DNA of 64,000 nucleotides, taken from assembly GCA_015680905.1 (NCBI GenBank), contig CM027384.1:65851001-65915000 (forward strand). Reading direction: 5' to 3'. Under the pieces are notes generated by a model. It worked only from the letters and a program-made list of their open reading frames with translations. It made no database searches and had not been told where the DNA came from. Source of the DNA: Coptis chinensis (Eukaryota; Streptophyta; Magnoliopsida; Ranunculales; Ranunculaceae). The translations under genes were made by a program, and so were the position numbers. This document shows, in pieces, positions 1-12,605 of this stretch (positions are counted from its first letter, which is position 1; the number at the start of each line of letters is the position of its first letter).

Positions 1-45
1 ATATATGATGAATATCAGGGGGAAAGGATGATAGTATTCACTTAC

Positions 46-364
46 ATGTGTAACTTCACCTTCTTGTCCATGTAAAACATATAAAAGCTCCATATTGCCC
101 TAAGAAACAGGATGGAGTAAAATATGAGTTTCTCGCCATGAATAGAAACAAGCAGAAATCGTAGAAGAAAGAAAAAGAATTACTTACATCTATAATAGCA
201 CCAGCAGCTTCAGTTAACATAGGTGAATCCAGCAAAACAAAACATATGCCATCCTTCTCCCCCCTCCTTTATCTGGGCTTGGGACCAGCAATGCAAACTT
301 ATCATAAGTTTGCACAGCCGAAGTTACCAAGGGGTTGGTAGAACACAACTCAATTATTGCTTTC
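46..364 (-). other. Two unidentified exon-like segments
   Basis: On the minus strand, 364-188 and 99-46 are open segments bounded by consensus splice signals: acceptor TTCTTAG before 364, donor GTAAGT after 188, acceptor TTTCTTAG before 99 and donor GTAAGT after 46. Joined in one frame they include the string LLYVLHGQEGEVTH, but a 1-nt frame change near 250 is needed to connect the first exon fully. I do not recognise the family. They lie beyond the TNP1-like 3' end, so they may be a captured host-gene piece or a separate gene. Confidence 0.35.
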
Positions 365-529
365 CTAAGAACCATATTACATAGTGATAAAAATATACAT
401 CACAAACCACGAAAACCCAAAAGGAAATAACAAAAAGCCGATTAGTTTACTTAGTACTTGCACCGTAAAGCCAATAAAAACATTTAAGTAAATGAGCGGT
501 GTTTCAAGAAGGTGACCCAATGATTACAA

Positions 530-2146
530 CATTAGTAATTCTTTGGGCGGATAACACTCCTTGAAGCGACCTCGCCATGCTTTGATCTCCAATCATCATG
601 AGGCAATGGTAGTACAAAGACCTTAAATTCATAAACCACGCTCACATGAACTTTGAAGTTCCCCTCTTCCAATCTCCTGTTACCAAACTCGGTATTAGGA
701 TCAATATCTTGCCGCGATACCTCTCGCCATGCGACTCTAAGTGGCCAACCACCACGCAGATCACATTCTTTACCAATATATTCATTGACAACCTACAAAT
801 TTAAATTGTGTTATCGGTCTTTTTCCTTATAAGAGATATTTTTTCAAAAATAACTTCGAATAATTACCGGGAAGCGTGACTAGAACGTATGGCGAATCAA
901 CATCTGCCATAGGCATTCTTCCTTAGGCGCATAAATTATCTCAACAAAGCTGAATTCTCCAACATCAGATACGAAGCACATCTACCCTCTTCACAAGGTC
1001 CGTGTTCATCTCTTTCAAAGCTAAATTCTGTTGTGCCATAACTTTCATCTTCTTCACCGATGTTTTGCAGACCCCTTCACCCATGCCTCGAAAACAACCC
1101 CTACTATCTGGCCCAAGAACCTGTACTTAATGGACAATCAATTTAATACCCTTAAAATCATGTCAAACAACAATTAATTACAATAACTATGATTCAATAT
1201 GAGACCTTTGTGAGGGCATCATTCACAGACGTCTCTCGTGACTCCGGGTGCAAAGCAGTGTAGTCATTAAGCTTTTCCTAGTAAATCGGATAAACAAAAA
1301 TATCTCAAATTACTATCTTAAAAATAATTTAGTATCTCAATTCTTATTAAGTCAGTACACTAACAACTAGCTCCGGGTCTTGGTGTTCCCCATTCTTTCT
1401 TTTATGATTGTGCATATATTGGTCCAATCTAGTGATAGATGACACATGGACCCCTTTCTCCTTTGCCATTTCAACTTTAGCTACAGCTACAGATTTCCTC
1501 CCAAGACACGAAGAGTTATTTTGTTGCTTACGATTTTCTGTGTTCCTCAAACTAGAAGCCTGCACATGTTAAAGTTAGTAATAGTGCACTTTAATTTATA
1601 TCAAAACACATATACTTAATCACCATGAAATAAAACAGAAAACCCATTAACCTTGAATTTCTCGGAATTGCAATTATCTACAAATTGTCGCCAATCTTGC
1701 AGAGGAATTCCTTGTTTGGGATGTTCCCTCACAAAGGAAGGAGGTTGATCTTTGACGTATTTTTTGAACAACTCATGCTTGTACTCCTTCCACACTTTCT
1801 GGAATTTGCTTATTGTCCAATCCGTGTAAATAGTATCGATGTTTTCAAACACATACATTCTTCCTAAAGTTTTAATAGCTTTGGGTATGATGCTCTCATG
1901 CGAACGAACTGGTTTCCAGCTATCATAGTGAATTGGGATGTCACGGCGAGCAATGTGACCAAGCTTGGTGATGAAATGGTCAACCTCTTCTTTGGGCTCA
2001 TCTGGTTGACCCCACTCATTAAGCTTAATGATTACCTTCTCATAGCTTTCGGGCAGTTCCTTCGAAACACCTATCGAAGGACCTCTTGTTTCCTTAGAAG
2101 AGGAAGTTGATGCACCAGAAATGTGTGTCTCACCTGCATATATCAA
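530..2146 (-). pseudogene. TNP1-like CACTA protein (Transposase_24 / Ptta type), exons
   Basis: This is the second gene of the CACTA element, related to the En/Spm accessory protein group that binds subterminal repeats. Coding-like blocks on the minus strand in order are: 2146-1616 (176 residues, rich in charged residues, with EFKK/KVWKEYKHELF-type motifs), 1565-1347 (contains NRKQQNNSSCLGRKSVAVAK and a downstream H-x-x-K-x-G pattern as in the Transposase_24 core), about 1120-1010 (FLGPDSRGCFRGMGEGV, the G-rich motif usual for this family) and 786-533 (last exon, preceded by TTTGTAG and ending RPKNY-stop). Blocks are separated by intron-like AT-rich DNA. No unbroken frame joins them all, so the gene is probably decayed or needs several introns. 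Confidence 0.7.
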
Positions 2147-2551
2147 CCAAATTTGTTAGTAAGATCAAAACAATGGTATAGAAAACTGAAAACTAAAAGT
2201 CATCTCCATTACCTAAGTCATCACCAAGGCTATCACTTAGTGAATGTGAGCTGCTATGTGTTTGTCCCTCGTCCATGTGCAAAGAGCTGTAATACAATAC
2301 AACAAGTATGCATGCCCATGGTGCAAAGATCAAGATCAGTTAATTTTTTTATTTAAATTTCTATTTAACTAGCAAGAGAAAGCATTCCATAAAAGGCCTA
2401 TTATGCACACATGAAAAATACAGCCGGAAAATAAAAAGATTCAAGTACAGGCATACCCTGTTCAAACAAAAAGTTGCACTTAATCAAAGAACTACCAAAA
2501 TTTTAATACCACAAAACTCACACCACTAAGTCAACACAAAATATAAATGGA

Positions 2552-5500
2552 CTATGTTCTAGATCTCTTTCTTTTTCTGCTACTCTCAACAACTTCAAAC
2601 ATGTCGTCTGGGTCGTTGAATATAAGTTCATCCACCATAGAAATGTTGAGGTTGTTTGGCCCTATATCTGAATCATTCACCACTCTTTCCTCTGAGAGAC
2701 ACGATCCACCTTCATCAAAATACACTTTTCTTGGAACCTCCAGCACTACATGCCATTCAAGATTCTTGGGATCTTGGGAATAGAAAACCCAATAGCCTTC
2801 TCTCAGAAGAATAAATGGTTCATCACATATATGGTCCGAATCGAAGTTGATTGGATAAGTTGACCAACCTCAACTTTGCTTCCTCATCCACTTTCACACC
2901 AAGTTGTGTGCACTTAGCCCAATCACACTTGAACAAAACAGTCTTGTAGTCTTCACGATAATTTAGTTGAACAATGTTTGTTAGAACGCCATAGTAATCT
3001 GCATCTTCATCAATTGGATTTTTATCCTTAGAACTAGAAACGAAAAGTTGTAGGGCAAAACTTGTGGTAACACCTATTTGTTTTGGTTCCTTTTATTTTT
3101 CTGATAGTCTTTGGTGATGAAGAGAAACCCATTAACACAATACTTATGGTACTTTGTAGCAAAGTGTGTAGGTCCTCAAACTAAATCCTTGAAGTGATCA
3201 TCAGTGGATTCGAGGAACTCCTGCTGTTTTGTTAACCATGTGATGAAATCATCAGAACACAATGCAACCCTAGTGTGCCCAATCCTCCTCCTTGCACTTG
3301 TTCTATTGTCCTCAATGAAGCTAGTGTACTTCCTAAATGATTTTTGAAGTAATAAAGTTAGTTAGGATTATGTATATAATTTAGATTGTGTTAAGTTTCT
3401 AAAACTTTAATGACGTGATATACTTTACGTGTGCCATCTGTCATAACTAGGATGACTTCTTAGTACCCATTGGCGTGCTTCGCTTCATACTCCACACCTT
3501 CCAATAAATACTTTGCACTTGGGCCAAGTGGCCCACCCTCATTGGCGGTGTGGGTTGTCGCCTACACTATCCAAAAAATCCGTAAAACATCGGGTTCATT
3601 TTCAGCCATCCTATCAAGTTTATCTAAATGACCACCTCCTCCTTTATATCCAAAGACAATACATTAGTGTCTCCTCCTTCAAGTAACGCTCACGCAATAC
3701 ACCCTTCCGGGCCAGCTTTGTTGGTAACATAATCCTTGAAATATTTCATGTACCTTAAAAAGTATTTTAGAAGCAATAGAATCTTAAAAATGAGAAAATA
3801 AATAAATAAAATAAGTAACAAAAAATCAGGCTACGTTACCTTTCAAAACAATACATCCACCTAAAGAAAACAGCCCACAAAGGCGAGCCTCATGAGCTAA
3901 GTGAATAGGAAGATGCATCATAATAACAAACAATGATGGTGGGCAGATTCTCTCCAAATACAAGACAATGCCTTGACCATACCCCTTTCCAAAGACATCA
4001 AGTGTTTCAATCTCTACTTTCTTGAACACAAAGCACTAAAGAAAGTACAAATGGTAGTAATAATTGTTCGAGCTTCTTTTCTGTTGCCATCTCTATAAGC
4101 ATGCTGTATTAATACCGGCGGCAAATGTTGCATTAGAGTATGATAGTCATGTGACTTCATTTGTCTCAAATCCATTGAATCTCCTTTGACAATATTAGAC
4201 CAGTTACCACTAAACCCAACAAGTACACTAAGATTGCGCAAGGTTTGGATGAACAACTTCTTCTCCTCTTTTCGAAGCCAAAAGATACCTTGAGGCATAA
4301 CCTGTTTCCCGCCAAACTTAGTCACCCAATATTTCTTCTTTTTCTTCATGCGCTTTAAATCTTTGCGTGCATTGACATCATCTTTAGTTTTCCCTTTAGT
4401 ATTCAACATCAAAGCAAGAAGAATTTAACATACATTTTTTTCAATATGCATGACATCAAGGTTATGATGGACGAGAATGTGTTTCCAATACTTGAGCTTA
4501 AAGAAGATAGATCGCTTTGAAAACCACAAATTTCCTTTATTCCCTTCCTTATTCTTGCCGAGCTTCCCAAATTGATGATTTTTCAAACTTTTAGTCATTC
4601 TCTTAACTTCAACTCCAGTCAACCTTATTGGTTGCTCACCTTCTTCCTTTGTCTTATCATAGGTGCTTTCTCTTGTATCATTTCTAGCCTCGGATCTCAA
4701 TGGAAGCCACCGTCTACTTCTCATATACACATGCTTACTTCCATGGTGAAGTCTTATAGAAGCAGTTTTTCGACCACAAGGAGGGCAAGCAAATTTTTCC
4801 TTTAGTTCTACAACCCGGAGATATTCCCATAAGCTTGGAAAATCATGGATTGTCCACAATAAAATGGCACGCATATGGAACTCTTCACCTTTAAATGCAT
4901 CTTTAACCATCACCCCATCACGCCACAATTCTTGGAGTTCTTTAACCAACGGCTGCAAATAAATGTCAATATCATTACCTAGTTGCTTTGGACCTTCAAT
5001 GAGAGTTGAAAGCATAGTGAATTGAGACTTCATGCATAGCCAAGGCGGGAGGTTATAGTTCACAAGCATAACAGGCCATGAACGTGGTTATGCCCAAAGT
5101 TGCCATAAGGAGTAAAACCGTCAGTGGCTAGTCCCAAGCGAACATTCCGTGGTTCTACAGAGAAGTCTGGATATTTTAAATTGACTTGCTTCCACACTGC
5201 CGAGTCAACAGGATGCCTCATCGTGCCAGGCTTTGATTCTCCAGTAGAATGCCATCGCATCTCCTTTGCCACCCAAGGCACACTATACAATCGCTTCAAT
5301 CTTTTCGTAAGTGGAAAGTATCGCAAGACCTTAGCAGACACCCTGGTTCGCTTCCTCAAATCCTCAATGGTTGGAGTTTTGTATCTAGAAACTCCACAAG
5401 TAGGACAGGTAACCTTAAATTCATTCTTTTCCCAATACAAGATGCAGTCATTTCTACATGCATCAATCTTCTTGCATTTCAGTTTCAAGTCTTTAATCAT

Positions 5501-6043
5501 CTTATCTGCCCTGTAGTTATTCTCTGGTATCTTGTTACCAGCAGGTAACACCATGCGGAGTAGTTGAAGCAATACGGTAAAACTCTTATCACTCCACCCA
5601 TTTGTGTACTTCAGGTTAATGAGTTTCACGACAAATCTAAGAACACTGAAGTCACATCCAGGATATAATGCAGTCATTGCTTCACGCAAGTTAGCGTTAA
5701 AAGCAACACCGTCTATGACTTCTCTCCCCTCTGTACAACCTCCTGGATCATCTCCAAGAAAAGTGTCCAAGTTGTCAAGACTAAACTCTTGAGCAATGGT
5801 GTGGAAAGCAGCATTCATGTCAACCACATGCACGTTCTCTTGAAATCCCGACCCTCTTTCATTGTGTTGTTCTTCCACTTCTTTCTCATCGTGCAAGAAC
5901 CACATTTTATATGGTAGGACATTCTTGTTAACGTGGTGTTCCGAGGCAAAGGTTACAAACTCTGTAACACCTCTTATAAAACGCGGATGCCGGAAATCGT
6001 CTAGATCAATCCAACTCTTATCTATCAAGCACGTTGACTCCAT
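2552..6043 (-). pseudogene. TNP2-like CACTA transposase, frameshifted
   Basis: This is the transposase gene of the first CACTA element. The start at 6043 opens a 327-residue frame (to 5060) with the transposase-associated N-terminal domain (residues about 1-75, starting ESTCLIDKSWIDL) and the beginning of the TNP2 domain (CRNDCILYWEKNEFKVTCP at about 198-216). A 1-nt shift near 5090 leads into 5069-4425, which carries the YNLPPW and GNDIDIYLQPL motifs. An in-frame TAA at 4425-4427 follows HIEKNVC, and the same frame resumes at 4412-4014. A further shift leads to 4029-3826 (DUF4218-like, YLERICPPSLF). Degenerate DUF4218 continues to about 3440. A DUF4216-like domain lies at about 3030-2552 (VLFKCDW, WHVVLEVPR), also with one frame change. 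At least four lesions make this a pseudogene. Confidence 0.88.
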
Positions 6044-6059
6044 GATGTACTTCTAAGAG

Positions 6060-8214
6060 ATAAGAAAGAATGAATGAAACTCAGAACAAGAAAAATAGCT
6101 AAATAGTTATGTAGAGGCATACACTAACTAGGCCAAGGAGTTACAATGCTAACTCTAGGCATACACTGACTTCCAGCTAACTCTACGCATACATACAATG
6201 ACCTAATATTCAGTACCAAAGTGAGTACAAAATTAGATGAAACTAGAGTCAAACACATATATTCATGCATCTTATAATCACCAATTCATGGTATAGTATT
6301 GTGACCGTTTATGCCAACAAGGTTTCAGAACTTAGGAACGCACTCGGTGCAAATGACTTAGATGCCAACAAGGCAAAGCTTGATGCTGCCAACAAGGTTG
6401 TTTTAAAGATTGGACAACACATGTCATTAAATTTCATTCACATGTCATTAAATTCCTACGTAGTAATTAAAATTTGTTTTTGACAACTTTGAGAAGTACA
6501 ATGACATTAGATTCAACTTGCTCACCAGTCACTACTATATAAATGTACAAGAGCGTATGAATCAAAGATAGGCCTACCTTTACATGAATTTTAAATAAAA
6601 ATGTTGGTTGGGTCATATTTATTAATTAACAATGATGTTATTATTTGTAGGAAGGGCATGCACCTATAATCAATATTATTCTTGTTATTCATTTCGACTT
6701 TTAACATCAAAACAGAGATTATAAAGTTAGATATTATGTCAAAGTTCTTTTGGAAATGAGATTATTGGTCAATTTATAATCTCGGTTTTGGGAACTCTAT
6801 TATCTCGGTAGATGTTACCTTAATTTGTTGTGTACTGAAACCCAAGATAACATTTAGAAGATATATATATCCGCATGAAAAAAACGGTGACAAATGAGAG
6901 CACTATGGAACAAAACAACAACAAACAAACAAATAACGAATAACAATACCAAACCAAACTATTAACCACCACCACAACAACAACAACAACGACAATTCAT
7001 TATGCATGACTAGGACACTAATTAAAACATAGAATACACACTTACATACTAAGCAACAGTATAACCAAAACTTTCACCAACATAACACAGGAAGAACAAA
7101 AGAAGAGCCAAGGAACCTGCAGCTTCTCATCCAAATCAATTTAAACAAATCAATCAACCACAATGAGAAACACAAATACCAGACTAAACTAAATTTGTAC
7201 ATTAAATTCACTCTTCACTAATATCAATCTCTTATATAAAGCTAAGAAGTGATTTTATAAGTACCAATAGGGATATGACCAAGTGCTCAAGAATATCAAC
7301 ACCGTCTCTCTTTGAGCGAGGGCTCTCTCGAAGCGATGGTAGTTGAAATCTATCAACTACAAAAAAATTCATATTTATTAGAAAATAATTTTGTTAAACT
7401 ATAATCACCAACAAAAAGTATATTCACCCTTACCCCGTGCTTAAGTTCCGTGCTTTTCAACTCTAAAGATCTAAACTTAATGAAACAACCAAAAAAATCA
7501 CTGAAACAAATCTTCATGTCGACTCTTTTTTTAAAAGTTTTGCGACTAACGGGTCAAATGGGGCATGGACGTTGCCAATGCGACGATGCATGCCAAGGTT
7601 TCGTGGCTTATTGGCTCCGCCACTGTGCACATGTCCGTGTTAAGCTGGATATCTGTTAGCGATCCCTTTCTTGTCAGCAGATACAAAAAGTAGCATAATT
7701 TTGGAGATAATAAGGAAATTTTTTGGACTCACCAAAAATCGATCAGCTTCTAATTCATGCTTACTTATATTCATTAAGTTTTGTCTTCCCGTTGTGCTAA
7801 AATTAACAAATGATTCTATACCTTTAATCCAGACTATTATAAAAGACAAAGTATAAACGATGCCAATTATAGGAACCAGTAAGCACAATAAGATACACAT
7901 TGACACATTGTTCTCATCTTGCACTATTAGAAACAAACGAAAAAAATCTTTCATTTGGGAGAAAGTGTGAGAATGAGAGAGAGAGAGAGAAAGAGAGAGT
8001 GCACGTTACCTTTTGGAGTGGGAAGGAGAGTTGAAGCGGCAACAACTGTGAGGGAGAGAGGAAAAATAGATTTTAGGTTTTTTTTTCTTATTACTATTTT
8101 ATTTTTCCAAATAATTTTTAGTGGGAACGAAATTAGTTTGGCACCTGATAATTGGGGAAAGGTATGCCGACAGTTGAAATTGATTGGAAGATACCCCGCG
8201 GCTACAAAATATTA
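6060..8214. other. Non-coding 5' internal region of the first CACTA element
   Basis: Between the TNP2-like start and the subterminal repeats I see AT-rich DNA with no family I recognise. A short open frame at 6265-6483 (plus) has two LDAANK-like repeats but no supporting homology. The region probably holds the transposase promoter and leader, which is inference from position. Confidence 0.5.
7975..7999. repeat. (GA)n microsatellite
   Basis: A run of GA dinucleotides with a single AA interruption, inside the first CACTA element near its 5' end. Confidence 0.9.
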
Positions 8215-8464
8215 AACAACTGTTGGGAAATTTATTAAATCCATCGGAACTCACCAACTAGTGAAAACCGTCGCCGTATCCGAGGGTTAGTAACTCTCGT
8301 AAAACCGTCGGCCACATCTAAAATCCATAGAATACTCAGAGAGTTTACCCGACAGACCTTCAGATTTTACCCGACAGACGAAATGCTTAGGTAACTTCCC
8401 ACAGACAGAAACTGTCGGCTATTCTTTATAGCGTCTGTCGGGTAAACTCGTTTTTTTGGTAGTG
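8215..8464 (-). repeat. CACTA terminal inverted repeat and subterminal repeats
   Basis: The terminus at 8464 reads CACTACCAAAAAAACGAG on the minus strand. Inward are several copies, in both orientations, of a motif around TCTGTCGGGTAAA and AACCGTCGGC (for example near 8270, 8310, 8345, 8370 and 8435). Subterminal repeats of this sort are the binding sites for the TNP1-type protein in En/Spm. The three bases after the end are ACC, the expected TSD half. Confidence 0.85.
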
Positions 8465-9025
8465 ACCCCTCTTGAGCCTTCATCCTTTCTAAAAGCCTTT
8501 TTATTATTCACCAATAATTTCTAACCCGTTACAACACACAATAAAAAGCTTACCCAGTTGATGAGTTGAGAACTGGATGGTTATCAGAAAAAAGAAGAGA
8601 AGCCCTTATACTAAAACAGAACAATTATTTGCTTCAAAAAGAAAAAGAAAAGAAAGAAAAGAAAAGAAAAGAAAGACCCATCAAAAACCAAAACTCCAAA
8701 AATCCAAAGGAGTCAAAATTCGAATCTCCCAAAAGTTCAAAATAAAAGGAGACGATAACGAAAAAAGAATCTAAAGCAAGGTTAGAACTCCCAAAAATTC
8801 AAAATCATATGGAGTCACAAAGCTAAAGGGCTAAAAGAATGTATCACAATTCGGAAGCAAAAGAACAAAATGAGGTTCTTCTTTGGTTACAAGTATCTTT
8901 AAGACCCAGTTTCTCGACTTATCAAATTTTGTTTTTCCCTTCCTTTTTCTTTCTAAACCATCATCCTAGCCCCGTAATTCCTAATAAAAGACCTCTAACT
9001 TGATTAGGAATAGGATGGTGTGATA
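8465..9025. other. Spacer between two CACTA elements
   Basis: Simple-sequence-rich DNA with a purine tract of AAAAG/AAAGA units at about 8636-8677. The open frame at 8577-8774 is lysine-rich low-complexity translation of that tract and I do not call it a gene. Nothing else recognised. Confidence 0.5.
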
Positions 9026-9290
9026 CACTACACCATAGTAAGGATTTTCTAACAATTGCAATTTCATGTTTGTAGCACATATACATCCGTTAGTAAATTA
9101 ATAACAGATAGAATTTGTGACATTACCCGAATTATTTTGTGACACATACACATATCCGTTGCAATTTCATGTTTGTAGCACACATACCCAGTTACAAAAT
9201 TACCTAACCGTCACTAAATTACCCGAATTATTTTGTGACATTTATCGAGATTTAAACTAACGGATATACAACTGTGACTAATGTTAAAAT
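9026..9290 (+). repeat. Left terminus and subterminal repeats of the second CACTA element
   Basis: After the 12-bp terminus come repeated motifs: ACATCCGTTA, CCGAATTATTTTGTGACA (two copies near 9128 and 9221) and TTTCATGTTTGTAGCACA (two copies near 9063 and 9165). These match in spirit the CCGTTAC-type repeats of the right end. Confidence 0.8.
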
Positions 9291-10436
9291 GTAAATCGAA
9301 AAATTGAATTGAGACAAAAACAAAATAAAAAAAGGGAAAATTTTTAAGGGTGGAACTTTTTCACCTCGCGCTCACGCTCATTAGGTCAATGTCAAGTGGT
9401 CAACTACCTTTTAGTAAACAAAAGGGGAAAAACGAAAGGGGGTGAAGTGTTCTCGCCGCCGCCGCTACGAAGAGGACAAATGTGGTCTTTCTTATTCATT
9501 TTCTTTCTTTTTTCTTCTCTATCTCTCTCAATTCTAATTTATGACTGTTGAGAATTTGTTTTTTGGGTGATCTTCTAGGGTTTTTTAAGTTAGTTGCTTT
9601 TGTACCCAAAAGGACAAACTTTTATTTATAATTTCAACACAAAAGCGCTCGATCTATGGAAGAAAGCTTGCTTTAACGAAGGTAACAAATAATTATGTTT
9701 CAATTTTTTGAAAATGGTGTTTTGGCTATACTATGCCTAAAATCGTATAGTCTGTTTAGTTTCAATAGTTGTTTGTTGTGGTTAGAATCTAAAAGCTTTA
9801 ATTACGATTTCTCAGTTTTCCTTGTAGATTATTACATTTGATTAGTCTTCTATCCATTTACAGGTTCAATTCATCAATCAAGCTTCAGGATTCAATTTAT
9901 TTTACAGGTTCAATTCAATTTGTAGGTTTTCATTTTCATGGAAATTTGATCATATTTTTTATCGAGTGGATTGTTATTATTTCGAATCAAGTATGTTGAT
10001 ATGTATCTGCTAATCGTAAATTGAATTGTGATTTTTGAACGTATAATTTTTTATTGTGTTATGATCTTATTTTTTTTTATTATTATTTTTTCGATAATCC
10101 ATTTCCTTTCTGAGCTTATTTGATCGATATGTTGTTTATTGTCTGAATATCGTTGACAATTTATTGTTAGTTAAATGAGTGCGAGTTTCTTTTTTGAGTG
10201 AGATATTCAAGTAATTTAGAGATCGAGTGATTTGTTAGTGTGAACGTAGCTCATGTAGTGTGCAATAATGGTTCAGTCGTGATTGCTTTTGTTTTTTGTA
10301 TGCGGAAGTCGACTTGACCATGTTAGTATGTAGTAGTTTGGTATTCTGCATTGAATTTAGCAATCAACGGGGTTGTATCACTGTATGTAGAGGAGTGTCA
10401 CTAGGTTGACGTAGATGCATAATTTGGGTGAAACTA
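9291..10436. other. Leader-like, CT-rich and T-rich region inside the second CACTA element
   Basis: A GCC-rich patch near 9456 is followed by a pyrimidine-rich stretch (about 9488-9535) and TCTAGGGTTTT, a sequence style common in plant 5' leaders and first introns, then T-rich DNA. It could be a captured promoter/leader of one of the host genes, but no coding exon is visible, so this is inference. Confidence 0.3.
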
Positions 10437-10447
10437 GTATTTGTTTC

Positions 10448-11952
10448 GGAAGAAGATACCATCTGGGTGGATTGGATTTGGAAGCAACACATCAAAACCA
10501 ACTACTTTTGGACTATGAAAGTACCAAGAGACTGTTCTTGGACGTGGAGAAGTATTTTGAACAATAGAACCACATCCAAGAAATTTGTCAAATACTCCAT
10601 TGCAAAAGGGGAAGAAATGCTGTTTTGGCATGACATTTGGTGCTCAAGATCACCTCTGATCGAAGACGCTGAAGCAAAGGCAGAATGGGATTTTCCTTTG
10701 AACACAAATGTGAGTGTAATCATTTCCAATGGGGAGTGGAATGAAGCAGTCAACTTGATGCAATCACAAACCTTAATGGAGGCTATTAGCTAGAGCAGTG
10801 GATATCAATACCCATCTCGCACAAGATCAGGTAGTGTGGACGCCTCATCCGAGGGGGCAGTTTACCTCATATAGTGCGTATCAGGCTCTTTCACTAGAGA
10901 AGGAAAAGAAAAAATGGCAAAAGCTGGTCTGGGGTAAGTGGGTTTTACCTAGACACTCCTTCACTACATGGCAGCTGTTCTCGCAAAGTCTCCCGACCCA
11001 GGACAGACTTGGGCAAAGGAAAATTCTACAATCTTTAGCTTGCTGCTTATGTAATAACAGCCGGGAATTCTTAGGGCACCTATTTTTTGAATGTTCGTAT
11101 TCCAAGGAAGTCATCTCTAGAATCAAGCGGCTACTTGGTCTTATCACAGACAACAGAATAACAAACAGAGAGTGGTCATCGATTTTGCGTATATACAAAG
11201 AGGCAGATGTGGGAGAGGTATACAAGGTATTTTACTGTGCAGCCGCTGCCTATATCTGGAAGGAAAGGATCGATCGCAGATTTCAGCATATTGCCAAGTC
11301 AGCACGGAGGATATATGAGAAAATGGTAAGAGATACAAGGAACTATTTGCAAGTCTTAAGACCTGAAATCATTGATTCGGATAGAGCTAGAAATCTTTTT
11401 CAGAGACTTAACATTGAACCCAGATACAAGACGCAAAGGCAAATTGAATGTGTTTGGAGCCCTCCAAGTGGTAATCGAGTGAAAGCCAATACCGATGGAG
11501 CCTTAAGTAGTAATGGAGCTGGACAAGGTGGGGTAATAAGAGACAAAGAGGGACAAGTGTTGGCTGGATTCAGTGGTAGTGGAGGCATGGCGTCTATGCT
11601 GTCTCTGGAAATCAAAGCTATTGACATATGCTTGCAAAGATGTCTCGATGAAGGTTACAAGGAAGTGGAGGTTAAGGCTGACTCATTGAGAGCTGTGAAC
11701 GCAATCAACAAGGTAGAGAAACCTCCTTGGTTCTGTCTTGACATGCTTAAAGCTATAGATACGAAAAAATCTTGGTTCACTTTTATATCCTTCTCTCATG
11801 CCTATAGAGAAGTGAACCGAGTTGCGGATTATCTAGCTTCTCTTCATAATGCATCTAGTTTTGTTGTACATTTTGTCCCTCCATTAGATCATAGATTACA
11901 ATGTATTGTAAATGATGATGCAAGTGGACAAACTTATATGCGAAACAGTTGA
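10448..11952 (+). pseudogene. LINE ORF2 3' end: zf-RVT and RNase H domains
   Basis: The frame ending at 10793 begins inside the reverse-transcriptase-distal region (WIWKQHIKTNYFWTMKVP, WTWRSILNNR, LFWHDIWC). A frameshift near 10775 moves to the frame that runs to 11952. This has the zinc-binding zf-RVT region (about 10840-11120, with FTTWQLFSQSLPTQDRL and CLCNNSREFLGHLFFEC) and then a plant LINE RNase H domain (about 11450-11860). Candidate RNase H acidic residues are the D of NTDGA, E of LEIKA, D of KADS and D of NRVADYLA. The frame ends at a TGA before the A tract. The upstream endonuclease and polymerase core are missing. Confidence 0.88.
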
Positions 11953-12005
11953 ATCAATACAGGTGGGGGTCTGCCTAACCCTAGCTTAACTTTTGAAAAA
12001 AAAAG
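10448..12005 (+). mobile_element. 5'-truncated LINE (L1-type) insertion
   Basis: The insertion is flanked by an 11-bp TSD, GTATTTGTTTC (10437-10447 and 12006-12016), and ends in an A tract just before the right copy, both hallmarks of target-primed LINE integration. It contains only the 3' end of ORF2. Its 5' truncation and the broken frame show a dead copy. It sits inside the second CACTA element. Confidence 0.9.
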
Positions 12006-12605
12006 GTATTTGTTTCAGGCTAGACATGAAGTAATTAAGTCAAATGTGATAAATAGTGTAACTATACTCATAAGATAGTACCATTTGAAACAGAAAATGA
12101 GCATTTTTGAAGACTCGGGATAATTTCAATAATTAAGTAGAAAATGTTAGGATTTCGCAATGTGTTGGTATTGTTTCTACAATGTTTGGTTGAGTGTGCC
12201 TTGCTCACTTAGACAGTGAAGGGCGTCAATTATCAGTTTTTATTCTAATAATGATTCGACTAACTTTTGAATGAGTAATTAAAAATCTCCAAGCTTCTTA
12301 GCTCATCATGGGCTACTCTAATGATTGAGCTAAATTAATTAAATGGCCTAATGAAGGTTTTAAATGACAAATACATGCACACTCAATTTACTGTAAGCAT
12401 TTATTGTGATGTTGCGTGGAAAATCTTATAATGTGTTAGCATTGAGACACATGGTTTTGTTAATCCAAAAAACTTTAAGCATCCCAAGTTAGAACCGAGT
12501 TGAACTTATTCTATGCTGGATTGTTTCATAGGCATTGGGGAGGGGGACAAATATCATGCATGCATTATACCTTGGTCCTTGGGAAATGAGGCTGGATATG
12601 GACCT

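Larger units (their letters stand above)
1..8464 (-). mobile_element. CACTA (En/Spm) DNA transposon, 5' part; left end outside the window
   Basis: The outer end at 8464 reads, on the minus strand, CACTACCAAAAAAACG, a standard CACTA terminus, followed inward by subterminal repeats. Inside lie a decayed TNP2-like transposase gene (6043 to about 2552) and a TNP1-like gene (about 2146 to 530), both on the minus strand, which is the usual order for a plant CACTA element. The other terminus is not in the window, so neither full length nor TSD can be checked. Frameshifts and an in-frame stop in the transposase suggest this copy is no longer autonomous. Confidence 0.88.

Noticed and set aside
6265-6483. 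Small frame with LDAANK-like repeats
   Set aside because: No family recognised, no splice context, and located in the untranslated part of a CACTA element.
8577-8774. 65-residue Lys-rich frame
   Set aside because: Low-complexity purine tract; no homology or splice context.
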